Shown here: one piece after another, positions 6,525 through 14,207 of the stretch | Layout: every line of letters starts with the position of its first letter | Position numbering within the stretch: position 1 is the stretch's first letter | Source of the DNA: CAIZGX01 sp039805165 | GTDB lineage: Bacteria; Bacteroidota; Bacteroidia; Flavobacteriales_D; Sanyastnellaceae | DNA: 15,707 nt | Assembly: GCA_039805165.1 (NCBI GenBank) | Contig: JBDLUS010000013.1 | Span: 1-15,707, forward strand | Direction of reading: 5' to 3' | The notes under the pieces: model-generated | Database searches by the model: none | Told to the model about the DNA's origin: nothing | Seen by the model: the letters and a program-made list of their open reading frames with translations, nothing else | Made by a program: the position numbers and the translations under genes

Positions 6525-9500
6525 ATGAGAAAACTCTTGGTCTTCATTTTACTTGTATCGAATGGCATTGTTTCATTCGCGCAAGAAACCTTTCCGTTCA
6601 ACGGCGTTCGTCCAAAAGACGTGAGTGCGTATGCGCTCACCAACGCAACAGTCTATTCCACTCCAGAAAATAAAATGGAGGGGGCAACCGTCATTATTGA
6701 AAAAGGTAAAATCAAAGCGGTTGGAAAGAACATACCCATTCCTGCCAATTGCGTAATCATCGACGCGACCGGCAAATTCATTTATGCAGGATTTGTTGAT
6801 GCATTTTCGACCTATGGAATTCCAAAAAAGCAAAATGACAATCATGGAGAAGAAACCGAAGACTCAGGAAAAAATGTTCTCGGTTGGAATGCCGCCATTC
6901 ATCCGGAATACAACGCTTCCATGCAACTTCAACACAACGAAGAAGATGCTGAAAGCTATCGCAATGCTGGAATAACCGCAGTGTGCTCGCACAAGGCAGA
7001 CGGTATTTCACGAGGAACAGGAGCACTTGTTTCATTGGGTAATGAAATTCATGCAGATGTGATTAGCGCTGAAGCGGCAGCTTATTTCTCTTTCAACAAA
7101 GGAAGCAGTCCGCAACAGTACCCGTCATCTATCATGGGTAGCATTGCGTTGCTTAGACAGACTTATTGCGATGCGAACTGGTATGCGAATTTGAAAGGCA
7201 GCGGAGAAACAAATTTGACGCTTCGTGCTCTCAATGCAAACAACAGTCTTCCTCAAATATTCGAAGCGAACGACAAATGGAATATTCTTCGTGCAGATGC
7301 AGTAGGCGATGAGTTCGGCGTTCAATACCTTTTCAAAACAGGAGGAAATGAATACCAGCGCTTAGAAGAAATGAAAGGCACCAAAGGAAAATTCATTGTG
7401 CCTGTAAACTATCCGCAAGCCTTCGACGTGAGTGATCCTGCGAGCAACCGTTATATTTCAACAGCAGAATTGAAACATTGGGAATTGGCTCCATACAACC
7501 TTGCCTATTTGCACAACGCGGGGATTGAATTCTGCATTACTGCAAGCGGACTTGAAGACAAAGGTCAACTGCTTGAAAACATTAAGACGGCCGTTGAAAA
7601 CGGACTTCCTTCAAACATTGCGTTGGCAGCATTAACAACTAGACCAGCACAATACCTAAACGCTCAAACCCGCGTAGGATCTATACTTGCGGGTTACGAT
7701 GCCAACCTTGTGATTACTAACAAAGAACTTTTCACCAACGATTCAAAGGTGCTTGAAACATGGGTGAATGGAAAGCCTTACTTCGTTTCATACGCCGAAT
7801 CACTTTCACTTGAAGGGACATACACTGTGTCTGTTTTCGGAACTACGGTTCAAGCAGAAAGCAAGAAAGGTAAAGGAGAAGGTGTGGTGGTGACTTCTAA
7901 ATTGAAAACAACTGATGCGTTGAAAAAATTACACGAAGCGCTCGGATCAACCGCACAAGATTCAACTTTATTACAGTTGAAATTACAGTTAAAAGATGGT
8001 TTTCCAGTTGGAGAATTAACGCTCGATAGCGCCGCATTCGTGCGTGTTTCAGGAAACATTCATTCAAAAGGAAAAGAGTTATCGTTAGACCTAACATCAT
8101 TTGGAAAATCTACGCTTTCAATCAACGCAACCGTTGTGGCTCTTCCGAAAAAAGAAGAAGAAAAGAAAGGTGAAAAAGCAAAAACGATTCCTGGAGAAAT
8201 TATTTATCCCTTCACCGCTTACGGCAAGACTTCTCTTCCGAAAAAAGAGAATGTTGTGTTTCGAAATGCAACGCTTTGGACGTGTGAAAACGGAAACATT
8301 CAAGAAGGTGATTTGTGGGTGAAAAACGGAAAGATTGCTGGCATAGGCGTAGACATTAGTATTCCGAGTGGGGAAGTGGTTCAAGAAATTGACGCGAAGG
8401 GCAAACACATTTCTCCAGGTATCATTGACGAGCACAGTCACATTGCACTTTCCAGCGTAAATGAAGGAACGCAAGCAAGTAGCGCAGAAGTTGAAGAAGG
8501 AAGTGTTATTTATCCGGAAGACATTGATATCTACCGTCAGCTTTCAGGTGGAACAACAGCTTCGCAATTGCTTCACGGAAGTGCAAATCCGATTGGTGGA
8601 CAGAGCGCATTGGTGAAATTGCGGTGGGGAGTTCACGCCGACGGAATGAAGATTGAAAATGCTCCTGGGTTTATCAAATTCGCATTGGGAGAAAATGTGA
8701 AGCAAAGCAATTGGGGCGATCGCGCAATGACACGCTTCCCTCAAACCCGCATGGGAGTTGAGCAAGTTTATTACGATCATTTCTATCGTGCATTGGAATA
8801 TGGCAAAGCGTGGGACAATTACAACGCGGCTTGCAAAAAAGTAAAGAAAGGACTCCCAATGCCCCTTGCGCCGCGTAGAGATCTAGAATTGGAAACCATT
8901 CTAGAAATTCTTCGCAAAGAAAGATTCATCTCTTGTCACAGCTACGTTCAAAGCGAAATCAACATGCTCATGCATGTAGCAGATAGCTTCAACTTCAAAA
9001 TAAATACCTTCACGCACATTCTTGAAGGCTATAAAGTCGCTGACAAAATGAAAGCCCACGGCGCCGGTGCTTCTACATTCAGCGACTGGTGGGCCTACAA
9101 GGCCGAAGTGAAAGACGCCATTCCATTCAACGCTGCGCTTATGTATGAGCAAGGAATTGTTGTAGCCATCAATTCCGACGATGCCGAAATGGGTGCGCGC
9201 TTAAATCAAGAAGCTGGAAAAATTGTAAAATACGGCGGTGTGCCTGCAGAAGAAGCCTTGAAAATGGTGACGTTAAATCCAGCGAAACTTCTTCACTTAG
9301 ACGACCGCATGGGTTCGTTGAAAGTGGGAAAGGACGCCGACTTCGTCGTTTGGAACAACGAACCGTTAAGCATTTATGCGCGTGCTGAAAAGACCTACAT
9401 CGACGGTACTTGTTACTTCAGTTTGGAAGAAGATGAAAAAGCAAGAGAAGCATTTGCTGCTGAACGCGAACGCATCATTCAAAAAATGGAAGCTGCTAAA

Positions 9501-9602
9501 AACGGTGGTGCATCTACCAGAAAGCCACAACCAAAGACTCCACATCACTTCCATTGCGACAGTATGGACGAGACTTCAAAGGGTATTTTCATAAAAGAAT
9601 AA
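6525..9602 (+). CDS. Exported tandem amidohydrolase (degenerate N-terminal copy, intact C-terminal copy)
   Basis: This 1025-residue protein has a signal peptide (1-20, ending VSFAQ) and two amidohydrolase-superfamily domains. The first (about 36-425) has the beta-sandwich start and the closing segment VGSILAGYDANLVITN (384-399), but where HxH is expected it reads GFVDAFSTYG (89-98), so it probably binds no metal. A linker and beta-rich region follows, with a lysine/glutamate-rich stretch at 541-552. The second domain (about 575-965) has PGIIDEHSHI (H637, H639), H805 in SCHSY, H831 in FTHI and D885 in NSDD, which look like a working metal site, then VGKDADFVVW. The last 60 residues hold a charged helix and HHFHCD (1007-1012). 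It likely hydrolyses a C-N or cyclic amide bond in the periplasm or at the envelope; the substrate is unknown. The next gene, 4 bases on, is a third homologue. Confidence 0.85.
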   Translation: MRKLLVFILLVSNGIVSFAQETFPFNGVRPKDVSAYALTNATVYSTPENKMEGATVIIEKGKIKAVGKNIPIPANCVIIDATGKFIYAGFVDAFSTYGIPKKQNDNHGEETEDSGKNVLGWNAAIHPEYNASMQLQHNEEDAESYRNAGITAVCSHKADGISRGTGALVSLGNEIHADVISAEAAAYFSFNKGSSPQQYPSSIMGSIALLRQTYCDANWYANLKGSGETNLTLRALNANNSLPQIFEANDKWNILRADAVGDEFGVQYLFKTGGNEYQRLEEMKGTKGKFIVPVNYPQAFDVSDPASNRYISTAELKHWELAPYNLAYLHNAGIEFCITASGLEDKGQLLENIKTAVENGLPSNIALAALTTRPAQYLNAQTRVGSILAGYDANLVITNKELFTNDSKVLETWVNGKPYFVSYAESLSLEGTYTVSVFGTTVQAESKKGKGEGVVVTSKLKTTDALKKLHEALGSTAQDSTLLQLKLQLKDGFPVGELTLDSAAFVRVSGNIHSKGKELSLDLTSFGKSTLSINATVVALPKKEEEKKGEKAKTIPGEIIYPFTAYGKTSLPKKENVVFRNATLWTCENGNIQEGDLWVKNGKIAGIGVDISIPSGEVVQEIDAKGKHISPGIIDEHSHIALSSVNEGTQASSAEVEEGSVIYPEDIDIYRQLSGGTTASQLLHGSANPIGGQSALVKLRWGVHADGMKIENAPGFIKFALGENVKQSNWGDRAMTRFPQTRMGVEQVYYDHFYRALEYGKAWDNYNAACKKVKKGLPMPLAPRRDLELETILEILRKERFISCHSYVQSEINMLMHVADSFNFKINTFTHILEGYKVADKMKAHGAGASTFSDWWAYKAEVKDAIPFNAALMYEQGIVVAINSDDAEMGARLNQEAGKIVKYGGVPAEEALKMVTLNPAKLLHLDDRMGSLKVGKDADFVVWNNEPLSIYARAEKTYIDGTCYFSLEEDEKAREAFAAERERIIQKMEAAKNGGASTRKPQPKTPHHFHCDSMDETSKGIFIKE

Positions 9603-9606
9603 GAAC

Positions 9607-10926
9607 ATGATCATGAGAAAAATATTTTTATCACTAGCGCTTATTGGCGGACTTTCTGCTCAAGCACAACACCGTCCAACTCCCGCGCCCGTGCAGAAAG
9701 AGTCTATTCTTCTGACCAATTGCTATGCGCATTTGGGAAATGGGAAAGTCATTGAAAACGCCTACATCGCTTTTGAAAACGGCGTACTTACGCTTGTTGC
9801 AGATGCTACTGTTTCTCGCATAGATGTGACGAAATTCGATAAGGTTATTCCGATCGAAGGTCAGCACGTTTATCCAGGATTCATTGCACCAAACTCTTCG
9901 TTGGGATTAGTTGAAATAGATGCCGTTCGTGCGCAAAACGATTTGTACGAAGTGGGCACATTCAAACCGAGCGTTCGTTCGGTTATTGCGTACAACGCTG
10001 ATTCGGAAATTATTCCCACCGTTCGTTCGAACGGTGTGTTACTTGGACAAGTAACACCACGTGGTGGAATAATTTCAGGTTCTTCTTCAATCATGCAATT
10101 CGATGCTTGGAACTGGGAAGACGCTGTGGTGCGCGCAGACGATGGCCTGCACCTGAACTGGCCGCAAGTCATTCACAGACACTACGACAAAGGAAGAATC
10201 CTTGTGTCTAAAGTGAAAAGCTACGATCAACAAAAGCGCGAAATAAATCTGTTCTTCAACGACGCGAAAGCCTACGCCAAAGGACCAAAGGGAGATTTGA
10301 CTGAACTTCGCTTCGAAGCCATGAAAGGACTTTTCGATGGCAGCAAAACACTCTACGTTCATGCAGATGAACTGAAGTCTATTCACGAGGCGGTTCAATT
10401 CAAACGCGACATGGGTATTGTGAAGATGGTGCTTGTTGGCGGATACGACGCTCCTCTTGCCGCTTCTATTTTGAAAGAAGAAAACGTTTCAGTGCTTCTT
10501 CGTCGTGTGCACGATTTAGCTTCTTTGGACGAAGACGATCCACACGCATCTTTCGCTTTAGCGAAAAAATTATACGATGCTGGAATTCTTTTCGCTTTTC
10601 AAAACGAAGGAGACATGGAGCGCATGGGCACGCGAAACCTACCATTCATGGCCGGTACAGCCGTTGCGCACGGACTTCCGTATGAAGAGGCTGTGAAAGC
10701 TTTGACAAGTAATGCAGCATCTATTTTGGGAATCGATAAAAAATACGGAACACTTGAAGTAGGTAAGAGTGCAACGCTTTTCGTTTCATACGGCGATGCG
10801 TTGAACATGACCACCAATCAATTGCGACTAGCTTACATCGACGGAAGAAGTATTGCGCTTAGCAACATGCAAACCGAAATGTACTTGTTGTACAAGAACA
10901 AATACGATAAAGAACGAAGCAAATAA
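9607..10926 (+). CDS. Exported amidohydrolase-like protein, metal site apparently lost
   Basis: This protein has 439 residues from ATG 9607, or 437 from ATG 9613; the second start gives the cleaner signal peptide MRKIFLSLALIGGLSAQAQ. The fold is recognisable from the beta-sandwich N-terminus, HVYPGFIAPNSSLGL (86-100) in the place of the PGxIDxHxH strand, LYVHADE, and the closing YGTLEVGKSATLFVS. The HxH motif is replaced by PNSSL, and the aspartate-bearing strand reads FQNEGDMERMG rather than xSD, so hydrolysis is doubtful. It starts 4 bases after the stop of the tandem amidohydrolase, so they form an operon. It could be a partner or scaffold subunit of that enzyme. The family is clear; the role is an inference. 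Confidence 0.82.
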   Translation: MIMRKIFLSLALIGGLSAQAQHRPTPAPVQKESILLTNCYAHLGNGKVIENAYIAFENGVLTLVADATVSRIDVTKFDKVIPIEGQHVYPGFIAPNSSLGLVEIDAVRAQNDLYEVGTFKPSVRSVIAYNADSEIIPTVRSNGVLLGQVTPRGGIISGSSSIMQFDAWNWEDAVVRADDGLHLNWPQVIHRHYDKGRILVSKVKSYDQQKREINLFFNDAKAYAKGPKGDLTELRFEAMKGLFDGSKTLYVHADELKSIHEAVQFKRDMGIVKMVLVGGYDAPLAASILKEENVSVLLRRVHDLASLDEDDPHASFALAKKLYDAGILFAFQNEGDMERMGTRNLPFMAGTAVAHGLPYEEAVKALTSNAASILGIDKKYGTLEVGKSATLFVSYGDALNMTTNQLRLAYIDGRSIALSNMQTEMYLLYKNKYDKERSK

Positions 10927-10931
10927 AGCCG

Positions 10932-10939
10932 TTTCTTTG
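10932..10939 (+). promoter_or_regulatory. Possible -7 box (TTTCTTTG) before trpS
   Basis: TTTCTTTG matches TAnnTTTG at five of six fixed positions and lies in the 30-base gap between the amidohydrolase-like gene and trpS, ending 17 bases before the trpS ATG. It suggests trpS and the genes after it can be transcribed separately. No TTG was identified at -33. Confidence 0.3.
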
Positions 10940-10956
10940 CAGCGAATTTTACCACT

Positions 10957-11934
10957 ATGGCACGCGTATTAACAGGCATTCAAAGTACAGGAACACCGCA
11001 TTTAGGTAATGTGTTGGGCGCAATTGCTCCGGCAATTGAAATGAGTAATCACCCTTCCAACGAAGCGTATTTATTCATTGCGAATTTCCACACACTTACT
11101 CAAATTAAGAATGCGGAAGAAATTCGTAACAACACTTACAGCGTAGCGGCTGCTTGGTTGGCGTGCGGTTTCAACACAGATAAAAATGTGTTCTATCGTC
11201 AGAGCGATGTTCCTGAAGTTACCGAGCTCGCTTGGTATTTAAACTGCTTCACGCCGTTCCCCATGTTGGCGAACGCACACAGTTTTAAAGATCGTCAAGA
11301 CCGTTTGAAAGAAGTAAACGCAGGGCTGTTTACCTATCCGGTTTTAATGGCTGCAGATATTTTGTTGTACGACGCAAACGTTGTTCCTGTAGGGAAAGAT
11401 CAACTTCAACATTTAGAAATTACGCGTGACATTGCTTCTGCCTTCAATCATCAAATGGGAGAAACATTCGTTTTACCCGATTCAAAAGTGAACGAAGCAA
11501 CAATGTATGTTCCGGGAACCGACGGGCAAAAAATGAGTAAGAGCTACGGCAATTACATTAACATTTTCCTTCCAGAAAAAGAATTGAAAGACGTCATTAA
11601 CAAGAACATTGTTACCGACGCCACGAAGCTTGAAGATCCGAAAGATCCGAATGCAAACAGCATTTGTGCCTTGTACGAACTTATTGCGGGAAGCGCCGAA
11701 GCTGCTGTTCTTCGCGAAAAATTAATCGCCGGAAATTTCGGATGGGGTCACGCGAAAAAAGAATTGTTGGAAGCCATTCTTTCACGTTTCGAAACGGAAA
11801 GAAAAAAATATTTCGAATACATTTCAGACTATTCTTCACTTGAAAATATTCTGAAACAAGGTGGAGAAAAAGCTCGTGTTACTGCGACAAATACATTGGA
11901 TCGTGTTCGAAAAAATTTAGGTTACTCCGTATAG
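10957..11934 (+). CDS. trpS: Tryptophanyl-tRNA synthetase
   Basis: This class I aminoacyl-tRNA synthetase charges tRNA(Trp) with tryptophan using ATP, in the cytoplasm. Its 325 residues match the usual bacterial TrpS length. It starts ARVLTGIQSTGTPHLGN, with the HIGH-equivalent PHLGN at 14-18. VGKDQLQHLEITRDIA (145-160) is the conserved segment near the active site, and QKMSKSYGN holds KMSKS at 192-196. No insertion, truncation or missing motif is seen. The start at 10957 puts MARVLTGIQ at the normal N-terminus. It heads a plus-strand run with the acyltransferase, gatC and a glycosyltransferase; the gap to the acyltransferase is 40 bases. Confidence 0.96.
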   Translation: MARVLTGIQSTGTPHLGNVLGAIAPAIEMSNHPSNEAYLFIANFHTLTQIKNAEEIRNNTYSVAAAWLACGFNTDKNVFYRQSDVPEVTELAWYLNCFTPFPMLANAHSFKDRQDRLKEVNAGLFTYPVLMAADILLYDANVVPVGKDQLQHLEITRDIASAFNHQMGETFVLPDSKVNEATMYVPGTDGQKMSKSYGNYINIFLPEKELKDVINKNIVTDATKLEDPKDPNANSICALYELIAGSAEAAVLREKLIAGNFGWGHAKKELLEAILSRFETERKKYFEYISDYSSLENILKQGGEKARVTATNTLDRVRKNLGYSV

Positions 11935-11974
11935 CCTTTCGTTTCGTATCTTACGCTTCTAAACCAACCCAACC

Positions 11975-12721
11975 TTGCACTACATCTTAGCGCCAATATA
12001 TTTCATCTACAAACTTTGGATTGGTTTGGTATTTTGGATTACCCTTGTTTTTCTTTACATACCGTTTGTTTGGGTGTACAAAAAAAGAGAGCGTCACTTG
12101 AAAGCTTTCGCGCTAAAACGTTTCTGGGGAAAACTTATTCGCAAGTTCATTTTCTGTCCGATAGAAGTCACCTTTGAAGCTCCTCTTCCAGAAGGCTCTT
12201 TCATTATTGCTTCAAACCACAGCAGTTACCTCGATACGGTGTTTATGTATGAAGCCATTGGACGTAATTTTTTGTTTGTTGGAAAAGGTGAGTTACTCAA
12301 TTGGCCGCTCTTCTCTTTGTTCTTCCGCAAGCAAGATATTCCTATTCGTCGCGGACAAACGAAAGCCGCGCTTGTAGCCATGGACCGAGTAGCGAAAAGT
12401 TTGCGAAACGACATGAGTGTGGCCATCTATCCGGAAGGCACCATTCCAGACGATGCACCGAAATTATTGCCGTTTAAAAACGGTGCTTTCAAGGTTGCCA
12501 TTGAACAGCAAAAGCCCATTGTTCCTGTCACTTGGCATTCGAACTACAAAGTACTATTAGACCCTGCCAAGTTTTTTCAGTATTCCCTTCCACATAAAAT
12601 TAAGGTTACGGTGCATGCTCCCATTGCTACCGAAGGGTTAACTGCGGCCGATTTATTACCTTTGCGCTCTCAAGCGTTTGAAACCATTCAACGCGAATTG
12701 AATAAAACACATGAAAGTTGA
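11975..12721 (+). CDS. PlsC-type 1-acylglycerol-3-phosphate acyltransferase
   Basis: This is a 248-residue inner-membrane acyltransferase of phospholipid synthesis, which would add the second acyl chain to lysophosphatidic acid. A hydrophobic N-terminus (about 2-36) is followed by the catalytic NHSSYLD (HX4D, H82 and D87), FVGKGELLNWP (101-111), IPIRRGQTK (122-130) and YPEGTIP (EGT at 154-156), the ordered motifs I-IV of the PlsC family. The only start that includes the whole membrane segment is a TTG at 11975; the first in-frame ATG is Met91, beyond the active site. The 3' end overlaps gatC by 11 bases in a different frame. Acyl substrate and exact acceptor are not readable from sequence; ornithine-lipid or related acyltransferases share these motifs. 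Confidence 0.88.
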   Translation: MHYILAPIYFIYKLWIGLVFWITLVFLYIPFVWVYKKRERHLKAFALKRFWGKLIRKFIFCPIEVTFEAPLPEGSFIIASNHSSYLDTVFMYEAIGRNFLFVGKGELLNWPLFSLFFRKQDIPIRRGQTKAALVAMDRVAKSLRNDMSVAIYPEGTIPDDAPKLLPFKNGAFKVAIEQQKPIVPVTWHSNYKVLLDPAKFFQYSLPHKIKVTVHAPIATEGLTAADLLPLRSQAFETIQRELNKTHES

Positions 12722-13001
12722 TGTTGCCACCGTTCGTCGCCTAGCTGAATTAAGCAAGCTGTCTTTTTCTGAAAACGAAGAAACAGAAATGGTAGACGGG
12801 TTGAACGAAATGATTGCATTTGTAGACAAGCTCAAAGAGCTAGATACCGCGAATGTAGAGCCCCTCGTGTTTATGACCGACGAAACGAATGTCTTACGTG
12901 AAGACGTTGTAGAAGCGCCCATTTCACAAGCAGAAGCGCTTAAAAACGCACCGTCAAAAGACATGTATTACTTCCGTGTTCCTAAAGTCATTAAACAATA
13001 A
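12711..13001 (+). CDS. gatC: Asp-tRNA(Asn)/Glu-tRNA(Gln) amidotransferase subunit C
   Basis: This 96-residue GatC is the small stabilising subunit of the GatCAB amidotransferase that converts Glu-tRNA(Gln) and/or Asp-tRNA(Asn) to the amide form. Family features are the N-terminal helix VATVRRLAELSKLSFSENE, the MNEMIAFVDKL-like helix (here LNEMIAFVDKLKELDT), NVEPLVF, LREDVV and the C-terminal YYFRVPKVIK, which wraps the GatA subunit. ATG 12711 lies inside the acyltransferase gene, giving an 11-base overlap and probable translational coupling. gatA and gatB are not in the window, so the complex is encoded at scattered sites, as is common in this phylum. Confidence 0.94.
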   Translation: MKVDVATVRRLAELSKLSFSENEETEMVDGLNEMIAFVDKLKELDTANVEPLVFMTDETNVLREDVVEAPISQAEALKNAPSKDMYYFRVPKVIKQ

Positions 13002-13004
13002 TTC

Positions 13005-13742
13005 ATGCGTCAGTTTAAAAAGCTTTCTATACTTATTCCTGCATACAACGAAGGAAGAACCATTCACTTAATTCTTGACCGTATTGGTGAAGTGAAATTG
13101 GTGAACGACATTGAAATGGAAATTGTCATTGTAAACGACGCGTCTACTGACAACACCGTTGAAGCCATTGAATCATACATTGCTGCTCATCCTGAGCGTA
13201 ATTTCAACTTCTATTCTCAACCCTTCAATCAAGGGAAAGGAGCCGCTTTACACAAGGCTATTGAGATTGCAACCGGCGATTACGTTTTGGTTCAAGATGC
13301 CGATTTAGAATACGATCCAGACGAGTACAACAAATTGCTGAAGCCTGTTTTCAAAGACAGTGCTGATGTTGTTTACGGATCTCGTTTCATGGGCGGAAAT
13401 CCGCACCGCATTCTTTTCTTCTGGCACAGTATCGGAAACAAGCTATTAACCTTCGCAAGCAACGCATTCACCAATCTGAACTTAACAGATATGGAGACGT
13501 GCTACAAACTGATCCGTGCAGACATTGCGCAGAATCTGTTGTTGTGTGAAAAGCGCTTTGGCTTCGAACCTGAGATCACCGCGAAACTTGCTCGCATTCC
13601 AAACATTCGTATTTACGAAGTTGGAATTTCATATTACGGTCGAACTTACGAAGAAGGTAAAAAGATTGGCTGGAAAGACGGCGTTCGTGCGTTCTGGTGT
13701 ATTGCGAAATACAATATCTGGAGCCGTCAAGCGACTAAATAA
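13005..13742 (+). CDS. Family 2 glycosyltransferase, polyprenyl/dolichyl-phosphate mannosyltransferase (DPM1) type
   Basis: This 245-residue cytoplasmic GT-A-fold transferase has SILIPAYNEG (8-17), VIVNDASTDNT (41-51), NQGKGAALHKA (75-85), the metal-binding DAD in VQDADLEYDP (98-100), DMETCYKLIR (162-171), FGFEPEITAKLA (185-196) and GRTYEEGKKIGWKDG (212-226), all hallmarks of DPM1-like enzymes that pass a sugar from a nucleotide donor to a lipid phosphate. No membrane segment is present, so it would act at the inner face of the membrane through its lipid substrate. It begins 3 bases after gatC, in an operon. The donor (GDP-mannose or UDP-sugar) is not readable from sequence. Its stop codon abuts that of gldH on the other strand. 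Confidence 0.9.
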   Translation: MRQFKKLSILIPAYNEGRTIHLILDRIGEVKLVNDIEMEIVIVNDASTDNTVEAIESYIAAHPERNFNFYSQPFNQGKGAALHKAIEIATGDYVLVQDADLEYDPDEYNKLLKPVFKDSADVVYGSRFMGGNPHRILFFWHSIGNKLLTFASNAFTNLNLTDMETCYKLIRADIAQNLLLCEKRFGFEPEITAKLARIPNIRIYEVGISYYGRTYEEGKKIGWKDGVRAFWCIAKYNIWSRQATK

Positions 13743-14207
13743 TCATTTCGACTTCGCTAGACGAAATCCTACATCATAAATTCCTTCAACCGGATTCACG
13801 CGCATGGCTTGATGAATGGACACTTTGTAATGTCCGGAAAGCGGGAACTGTTTGCGAGATTTATAAATGATTCGATTGTCGTAAAGATCTCCTAACCCTG
13901 ATTTTCCGAACCAGTTTCCTTGCGGGTCTGCCATTGGGCATTCAAGCGTATCCACTGCCACTTTTCCATTCGGGAACTCCATTTCAATAAAGACAAACAG
14001 GTTACTGAATTCGTATTGCTCACCGTTTCTAATGTCAAGAAAAAAGTCGTGTAAACTCACAGTATCTTGAATATCGAATTCAAAATTCGCTACTTGCTTG
14101 TTGTCCCAAACACCGCCTTCGATGGGCATGTTGCTTTCGTAAACGAAGTCATCGGCACATGAAGTAAGCAGGAGCGCCACACCTAAAAAGAAAACTATTC
14201 GTTTCAT
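13743..14207 (-). CDS. gldH: Gliding motility lipoprotein GldH
   Basis: This 154-residue lipoprotein has a signal peptide and lipobox LLTSC with the lipidated C17. The body carries the GldH pattern: YEFSNLFVFIEMEFPNGK, then DTLECPMADPQGNWFGKSGLG (about 85-105), FPLSGHYKVSIHQAMR and GIYDVGFRLAKSK. GldH is an envelope lipoprotein needed for gliding in Flavobacterium johnsoniae and is linked to the T9SS-powered motility machinery; it also occurs in species not known to glide. The start overlaps the ricT stop as ATGA, so ricT and gldH are translationally coupled, an arrangement I recall as common in the phylum. Confidence 0.93.
   Translation of the reverse strand: MKRIVFFLGVALLLTSCADDFVYESNMPIEGGVWDNKQVANFEFDIQDTVSLHDFFLDIRNGEQYEFSNLFVFIEMEFPNGKVAVDTLECPMADPQGNWFGKSGLGDLYDNRIIYKSRKQFPLSGHYKVSIHQAMRVNPVEGIYDVGFRLAKSK

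Noticed and set aside
8118..8474. 118-codon minus-strand open frame
   Set aside because: It is antisense to the amidohydrolase; the Phe-rich run is the complement of the Lys/Glu-rich linker.
11947..11954. TATCTTAC as a promoter box for the acyltransferase
   Set aside because: It matches only four of the six fixed positions of TAnnTTTG and lacks the TTTG end, so read-through from trpS is the simpler view.
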